Part shown: piece after piece, positions 58,905-64,000 of the stretch
Position numbering within the stretch: position 1 is the stretch's first letter
Layout of the letters: each line of letters begins with the position of its first letter
Notes under the pieces: model-generated
Seen by the model: the letters and a program-made list of their open reading frames with translations, nothing else
Databases searched by the model: none
Told to the model about the DNA's origin: nothing
Made by a program: the position numbers and the translations under genes
Origin: UMGS1124 sp045541255
GTDB lineage: Bacteria; Bacillota_I; Bacilli_A; RF39; UBA660
NCBI GenBank assembly: GCA_045541255.1
Contig: JAZQIU010000045.1
Location: forward strand, 3,580-67,579
DNA: 64,000 nucleotides
Reading direction: 5' to 3'

Positions 58905-60699
58905 TACATTTAAGAGTGAAATAGCTCCAAAGGGAATAGATTTTAAATTAAATGATTTTGTAATAAGTGATAAATATTGTACTATTTTAACAATTATTAA
59001 TTATCCTAAATTAATAGGTCCTGGATTTTTAAGTAATGTTACTAATTTACCTGGTGTAAAAGTGGTTGTTAAACATATTCCAATTGAATTTAGTACAATG
59101 AGTAAAATGATTAATAAAGAGATAGCTGATTTAAAAGAAAGATATCAACATGAAAATGATAGAACAATGCAAGAAAGTATTCGTCAAGATTATGAATCTT
59201 TAGAAAGTTTTGTTTCTATGTTAGCAGCTACTCAATCTAAAATCTTTGATTTTCAAATGCATGTAATGTTATCTGCTGATTCTAAAGAAGAATTAGAAAT
59301 GAAAAAGATGCAAACTAGAAATTATTTAGATGCTTTAGGTATGCGTGGTATTCCTATGATGTTTGAACAAGAAAAAGTTCTTAAATCTATGATACCAATA
59401 TTTCCTAAACAAGATATAGAAGAAAGAGTTGGTATTCCTATACCAAGTCCAACTATAGCAGCAATGTATCCATTTGTATTTGATAGTATAAAAGATCCGG
59501 GAGGAGAATTTACCGCTCCAACTTTATTAGGAGTAGATTTCTCAGGTGGTGTTGTATTATTTAATCAATTCTTATATCAAACTAAAAAAGAATTTAATAG
59601 AAATAATGCTAATTTAATTATTTTGGGTACAAGTGGTAGTGGTAAATCAACAGCTGCAAAATTAATGCTTAGAACTCATATTAGAAATGGGTGTCAATTA
59701 ATTTGTATTGACCCGGAAGGTGAGTTAGAAGAAATGGCCAAATCTTTTGGTGGAGACTTTATTGATTTAGGTAAAGGTGGTCAGTTTGGTATTATAAATC
59801 CATTAGAAGTAGTTGTTGATGCTGATGAAGAAGAATTAAAGAACGGTTTAGGATATACTGTATTAACTCGTACTTTACAATCTTTAAAAGCATTCTTGAA
59901 ATATTATAGTCCTGATATAGAAGAAGATGTTCTTGCTATGTTTAGTGAGGTTGTTCAAGATACTTATAAACGTTTTAAAATAGATTTTAATACTGATTTT
60001 AGTGGTTTTACTTCTAAAGATTATCCAACATTTGATGATGTATATAGTACTATTAAAGGTAAACTTTTATCTATGCCTGAAGCAACTCGTGAAAAAGATG
60101 TAATGGAAAGATTAGAGTTAAAGATTCGTCCTTTTGTTAAGGAATTAAGATATTACTTTAATGGTCATACTACTATAAGTCAAGATAGTGACTTTATGGT
60201 ATTTAATATTCGTGAATTAATGAATAGTGATGAAAGTATTAGAAATGCATTATTCTTTAATATATTAAAATATGCTTGGGGATTATGTTTAGATCCTAGT
60301 GTTAATACTGTATTAATGGTAGATGAAGCCCATGTATTATTAAGTGGTAGAAATGAATTAGGTGCTGAGTTCTTAGCTCAAATGCAAAGACGTAGTAGAA
60401 AGTATAATACTGGTACTATAATAATTACTCAACAACCTACAGATTTTGCTGCTGATAATGTTATAGTTCATGGTAAAGCAATATTTGACAATGCTTCATA
60501 TTATTTAGTTATGGGATTAAAAAAACAAGCAGTTGAAGATTTATCTAGATTAATAGATTTAAATGATAACGAAAAAGAAAGTATTAAAGGTTATAGTCAA
60601 GGAGAAGCATTATTTGTATGTGGAAGTAGACGTATGAGAATTAATGTTGTCCTTACTCAAGAAGAATTAGATTCGTTTGGTTCTGGTGGAGGATTTTAA
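58897..60699 (+). CDS. VirB4-type conjugation ATPase (main part)
   Basis: 600 residues. Starts at GTG 58897 within the end of the previous gene. The first 230 residues are the VirB4 mid domain; Walker A GTSGSGKSTAAK lies near residue 244, IDPEGELEEMAKSFGG follows, Walker B VLMVDEAHVLL lies near 473, and QMQRRSRKYNTGTIIITQQPTDF forms the downstream conserved region. VirB4 energises assembly of the secretion channel or pilus. All nucleotide-binding motifs are intact. Confidence 0.9.
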   Translation: MSNTFKSEIAPKGIDFKLNDFVISDKYCTILTIINYPKLIGPGFLSNVTNLPGVKVVVKHIPIEFSTMSKMINKEIADLKERYQHENDRTMQESIRQDYESLESFVSMLAATQSKIFDFQMHVMLSADSKEELEMKKMQTRNYLDALGMRGIPMMFEQEKVLKSMIPIFPKQDIEERVGIPIPSPTIAAMYPFVFDSIKDPGGEFTAPTLLGVDFSGGVVLFNQFLYQTKKEFNRNNANLIILGTSGSGKSTAAKLMLRTHIRNGCQLICIDPEGELEEMAKSFGGDFIDLGKGGQFGIINPLEVVVDADEEELKNGLGYTVLTRTLQSLKAFLKYYSPDIEEDVLAMFSEVVQDTYKRFKIDFNTDFSGFTSKDYPTFDDVYSTIKGKLLSMPEATREKDVMERLELKIRPFVKELRYYFNGHTTISQDSDFMVFNIRELMNSDESIRNALFFNILKYAWGLCLDPSVNTVLMVDEAHVLLSGRNELGAEFLAQMQRRSRKYNTGTIIITQQPTDFAADNVIVHGKAIFDNASYYLVMGLKKQAVEDLSRLIDLNDNEKESIKGYSQGEALFVCGSRRMRINVVLTQEELDSFGSGGGF

Positions 60700-60714
60700 T
60701 AGGTAGGTGATAAT

Positions 60715-62784
60715 ATGAAAAAAAAGTTATTTAAAAGTTTACTTGTTTTAAGTTTTCTTTTAATAACGTTTTTTTCTATTAAAGTTAGTGTTTATGCAGC
60801 AAATTTTGCATATTCTAATTTTGATTGGGATAAACTGTTAAAACAAAATCAAAATTTTTGGACTTCTGTTTGTCCTAAAGATGATACAGAATGTGTTGAT
60901 GAAGTTTTAAAAACTAAAGAAAAATTTTATACAAGATTATATGAAATATTGGATCAAGTTCAACGAAAATATGGTTATGTAGATGATAATATAATTATTG
61001 CTACTGTATTTTATGGTTTAAATGCAGATTCGTTTGCTGATCCAAATATAAATGATTATAATCCTTATAATTTAGATGAAGATGAGAATACAAAAAATAA
61101 ATTCATTGGTAGTGATGATGGAGATAGAAATACAGCAAAATCTTATTTTGATAAAGAAACAGATAGTTTAAAAAGTTTGATAAATAATTTTATTGGGTAT
61201 AGTACTATTTGTTATGGAGAAGCTGATGAATCTCCTCAAACTTATACTGATTCAAATGGAAATGCTTATCAAGCATGTTCAATTTCAACAATAAAAGTTT
61301 TAGATGGAAAATGCGTTGCTGAAATAGATAAATATAAAGGAACCTTTTTTGACTCATTAGGTCTGTCTTTTTTAGGAACAGAAAATGAAAAAAAATGTAC
61401 AGAAGCCGCTAGTGAATTAGGTTATAAAGCTCCTTATTTGAAAACGACTAAAGAAAAAGAAGTTAGTGAAGAATTTTTTTATGATTTTTTAGAAACAAGT
61501 GATTATTTTGATAATAAAAAACATTTAAGAAGTTATTTTGCTGTAGTATTACAACATAGTGGATATGAAACAATGGAAGAATTTTATAAAGCAGCAGAAA
61601 ATGATCCTGAATTGTTAGAAAAATATAAAAATGATATTATTGAAGCAAGAAAAAATATTATACAAGGTATTAAGGATGTCCTTAAAATGTATGGTGAATT
61701 TTCTAAAGTTTCTGAATCATTTAATAATGCTAGTTCTAATCTTTATTGGTGGCCTATAGGAAGTAATGAAACTACTGAATCTGGTGGAACTTTAATGGCT
61801 ATTGGAGAACCAGCAAAAACGTCTATCTCTAGTAAATATGGTTATAGAACACATCCTGTAACAGGAGCATTAAATTCTAAACATAATGGAATCGATATTC
61901 TTGGAGAACAAGGTGTTACTAATGTAATTGCCAGCAAAGATGGAGTAGTTTATAAATCTTCTAAAAGTGATGGTATTGTATGTGAAGATGGTGGAGATAA
62001 ATCTTGTGGTGGTGGTTTTGGTAACTATGTAATTATTCAACATGTTGATAATAATTTTACAGTTTACGCACATTTAGCAAAAGACAGTATTACTGTTGAA
62101 ATGGGAGATAGTGTTACAAGAGGTCAAGTTATCGGTAAAGTTGGTAATAGTGGTAGTTCTACAGGAGCACATTTACATTTTGAAGTAAGAGTAGGTGGAA
62201 GTGATTCGTCTTCTACACAAGATCCTTTAAATTTTGTTTCTGCTGATAATCCAAGGCCTACAGGAGCAGGAAGTCAATTATTAGAATGGATTGGAAGTAT
62301 GGAAGGTACTGGGCCTGTTGAAGGCGATTATTATAAGGTTTACCAAAATAAAGGTGATATTCCTACAGTTGGGCATGGTATAACATTAAAATATAATGCT
62401 GATGCATTTAGAGCACACGGTATAAATCCAGCCACTTTATCTGTTGGAAGTTTAGTACCTAAAGCAATTGTGGATGCTATTTATTTTGAAGATGTAGAAG
62501 GTAGATTAAATAATATAAGAGGTATGTTATCTACTAAAGGTGTTACTTTAAATGAAAATCAAATTGGTGCTTTAGCGAGTTTACAATTTAACTGTGGAAA
62601 TATAAATGGGTTCTTTGAAGCTTATGAAAAATATAGTTCTACAGAAGCATTATGTAGTAATTGGTGGGAACAAAAAGCTTTACATGATTCGTCAGGTACT
62701 TATTTGCCTGGTTTAAAGAAAAGAAGAATAGCAGAATGTGATTTATTTGTAAATGGTACTTATAATATGAACGTTTATGGATAA
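60715..62784 (+). CDS. two-domain peptidoglycan hydrolase (M23 peptidase plus GH24-like lysozyme)
   Basis: 689 residues: signal peptide (about 1-28), a long helical N-terminal region (about 30-345) with two cysteine pairs, an LytM/M23 domain (about 360-500; HNGIDILGE, then HLAKDSI, and HLHFEVRV near 485) and a lysozyme-like GH24 domain (about 520-680; GSMEGTGPVEGDYYKVYQN followed by PTVGHGITLKY). It would cut both glycan and peptide, the VirB1/CwlT role of opening the wall for the secretion channel. AGGTAGGTGATAAT precedes the ATG. Confidence 0.88.
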   Translation: MKKKLFKSLLVLSFLLITFFSIKVSVYAANFAYSNFDWDKLLKQNQNFWTSVCPKDDTECVDEVLKTKEKFYTRLYEILDQVQRKYGYVDDNIIIATVFYGLNADSFADPNINDYNPYNLDEDENTKNKFIGSDDGDRNTAKSYFDKETDSLKSLINNFIGYSTICYGEADESPQTYTDSNGNAYQACSISTIKVLDGKCVAEIDKYKGTFFDSLGLSFLGTENEKKCTEAASELGYKAPYLKTTKEKEVSEEFFYDFLETSDYFDNKKHLRSYFAVVLQHSGYETMEEFYKAAENDPELLEKYKNDIIEARKNIIQGIKDVLKMYGEFSKVSESFNNASSNLYWWPIGSNETTESGGTLMAIGEPAKTSISSKYGYRTHPVTGALNSKHNGIDILGEQGVTNVIASKDGVVYKSSKSDGIVCEDGGDKSCGGGFGNYVIIQHVDNNFTVYAHLAKDSITVEMGDSVTRGQVIGKVGNSGSSTGAHLHFEVRVGGSDSSSTQDPLNFVSADNPRPTGAGSQLLEWIGSMEGTGPVEGDYYKVYQNKGDIPTVGHGITLKYNADAFRAHGINPATLSVGSLVPKAIVDAIYFEDVEGRLNNIRGMLSTKGVTLNENQIGALASLQFNCGNINGFFEAYEKYSSTEALCSNWWEQKALHDSSGTYLPGLKKRRIAECDLFVNGTYNMNVYG

Positions 62785-62797
62785 TGGGGTTGATAAA

Positions 62798-63307
62798 ATG
62801 GAAAAAAAGAAAGATTATACTTTATTAATAATCATTTGTGTTATTTTATTGTGTATAGTTGTATTATTATTTTTAAATAATGATTCTAGTGATAGTAATA
62901 TTTTGAGTGAAGAACCTAAATATAAATTAGTTGAAGATTATTCTAGGTTCTTTACTGTAAATTCTTGTGTATATAAATACATAACTTATTTAAATGGTAA
63001 TAAAACTAATGAATTATTAAAAATATTAGATGAAGAATATATTAAGAATAATAATATTGATAGTAATAATGTTTATAATTTTATTAATAAGTTAAATGGT
63101 AATTATACTTTTAAATCTAAAAAAATATATTATGAAGTAAATAAAGAAAAAATAGTTAAATATTTTGTTTATGGTTATTTAATAGAAGAAACTATAGATG
63201 GTTTAGGAATAAAAAAAGACTATTATGTAATAGTTAATTTAGATTTAGAAAATCAATTATTTAGTATTACTCCTTATGATGGGTCATTGTTTAAGGAGGT
63301 AAAATAA
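62798..63307 (+). CDS. VirB8-like single-pass membrane protein
   Basis: 169 residues: a short basic cytoplasmic head, one helix (about 8-28) and an extracellular alpha-beta domain (about 45-165; FFTVNSCVYKYITYLNG, LKILDEEYIKNNN, then strands YFVYGYLIEET and YYVIVNLDLENQLFSI). This NTF2-like build after one helix is typical of VirB8/TcpC-type proteins of secretion systems. Start at ATG 62798 follows GGGGTTGA. It shares a TAATG overlap with the next gene. Assignment rests on topology and position. Confidence 0.62.
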   Translation: MEKKKDYTLLIIICVILLCIVVLLFLNNDSSDSNILSEEPKYKLVEDYSRFFTVNSCVYKYITYLNGNKTNELLKILDEEYIKNNNIDSNNVYNFINKLNGNYTFKSKKIYYEVNKEKIVKYFVYGYLIEETIDGLGIKKDYYVIVNLDLENQLFSITPYDGSLFKEVK

Positions 63308-64000
63308 TGGAAAATTTATTAAGAAATAAAAAAATTATATTAATTTGTATTGGTTTGTTATTAGTTGTTTTTATTATATATTTGTTTACATTAAATAATA
63401 ATGATATATTAAAAGAAGGTAATACAGAGGAATATAATTATTTAAAAAAGTACGGAAGTAATGAATATGTTCCTGTATATGTTACAGAAGAAGATATGGT
63501 TAAAAAATATTTAAATGATTATAAAAATATAGATGTTATTTTTGGAGAAAAAGAAATTGATTCCTTACATGTTGATATGATAAAAACTTCTCACGATGCT
63601 GTAGATGCAAGAGGTTATATTTTTACAGAAGAAAACAAATCAATTGTATATATAACTGATACGGGATACATACATAATAGATACTTTCAGAAATTATATA
63701 ATAAAGATATATATATATTTGAAAGTAATCATGATACTGAAATGCTTATGCATGGAAAATATCCAAAATGGTTACAAGCTAGAATATTAGGAGATAAAGG
63801 CCACTTGTCTAATGAAATGAGTGCTTTTTATCTATCAAGATTAATTGGAAATAAAACAAAAAAAGTAATACTTGCCCATCTTAGTGAAGAAAACAACACA
63901 GAAACAATTGCATTAAAAACATTAAAAGATACATTAAAAGCAAATAACATAGAATTTAAAAATATCGATATTGCTAAACAGCATGAATCAACAAAAGAGG
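63307..64000 (+). CDS. chimeric open frame: VirB8-like start joined to the end of a WalJ/YycJ-type hydrolase (runs off the window)
   Basis: At least 231 codons. AAGGAGG precedes the ATG. Residues 1 to about 75 form a basic head, one helix (about 9-29) and the start of an extracellular domain (VTEEDMVKKYLNDYKNI), like the preceding VirB8-like protein. From about residue 76 the protein reads as the middle and end of the WalJ/YycJ metallo-beta-lactamase-fold family: KTSHDAVDARGYIF, VYITDTGYIH, FESNHDTEML, RILGDKGHLSN and LAHLSEENN. The N-terminal half of that family, with its HxHxDH metal site, is missing. The second part uses C-ending codons (TCC, CAC, AAC, TAC, GCC, GGC) rarely seen upstream. 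Either a recombination product or a misassembly. Confidence 0.7.
   Translation, partial: MENLLRNKKIILICIGLLLVVFIIYLFTLNNNDILKEGNTEEYNYLKKYGSNEYVPVYVTEEDMVKKYLNDYKNIDVIFGEKEIDSLHVDMIKTSHDAVDARGYIFTEENKSIVYITDTGYIHNRYFQKLYNKDIYIFESNHDTEMLMHGKYPKWLQARILGDKGHLSNEMSAFYLSRLIGNKTKKVILAHLSEENNTETIALKTLKDTLKANNIEFKNIDIAKQHESTKE

Noticed and set aside
47680..64000. Integrative conjugative element
   Set aside because: No integrase, relaxase, coupling protein, replication gene, attachment repeat or tRNA junction is visible, and base and codon use match the rest until about 63.5 kb. It could still be part of one that extends beyond the window.
1..64000. CRISPR arrays, insertion sequences, prophage
   Set aside because: No regularly spaced short repeats, transposase or phage structural genes were seen. 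The only clear long repeats are the A and B modules.

Overview
The window is a very AT-rich bacterial chromosome segment (by eye roughly 25-30% G+C). Its gene content and order are those of the Bacillota/Mycoplasmatota side of the tree: rpsO-pnp, rimP-nusA-rnpM-infB-rbfA-truB, polA, an RNase J-type protein, nrnA, recX, a PrsA-like foldase and strong AAGGAGG-type ribosome binding sites. TGA is a stop codon (for example at 51397-51399), so the Mycoplasma code is not used. The combination of a reduced gut-Bacilli-like core, many cadherin-like surface proteins and a chromosomal conjugation-like apparatus suggests an uncultured Bacilli lineage of the RF39 type; that placement is inference.

Layout. 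1-5600: thymidine kinase, a prepilin-like Tyr/Asp-rich surface protein, dTMP kinase, an SDR oxidoreductase and a PLP lyase. 5600-11800: rpsO, pnp, DedA, AlkD-like and NifS-like genes. 12100-23600: two tRNAs (Arg-ACG, Pro-TGG), an ATP-grasp protein, Ogg-type glycosylase, an isolated prepilin, unknown coiled-coil proteins, a dockerin-bearing autolysin with a cadherin-like partner, and recX. 23600-32300: PrsA, two YjcZ-like micropeptides, a HerA-like ATPase, L28, DnaE, S4 with a leader, and a WG-repeat protein. 32300-47600: the nusA-infB operon (with a very short RimP), truB, thiI, ackA, nrnA, polA, a degenerate RNase J and a lipoprotein. 47600-64000: about 16 kb of surface proteins, TadE/TadZ-like proteins and type IV secretion proteins (three VirB2/TrbC-like, VirB6-like, PrgI/VirB3-like, VirB4 in two pieces, a two-domain peptidoglycan hydrolase, VirB8-like), with no relaxase, coupling protein or integrase in view.

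The most unusual content lies in intergenic gaps. Five small modules (11808-12141, 27085-27388, 36160-36455, 38481-38797, 45171-45462) each encode a 25-40 residue peptide, most of them hydrophobic. Each has a convergent promoter and a hairpin-terminated antisense RNA over the mRNA 3' part, and mRNA ends that can pair with each other over about 200 nt. This is the architecture of type I toxin-antitoxin loci. There are three peptide families: A (two inverted copies), B (two direct copies with identical peptides that differ only at synonymous sites) and C (one copy). I do not recognise any of the three peptides.

The right edge is suspicious. An open reading frame starts as a VirB8-like membrane protein and continues in frame into the C-terminal part of a WalJ/YycJ-type metallo-beta-lactamase-fold protein, with a change in codon style at the join, so it is either a real recombination product or a misassembly.
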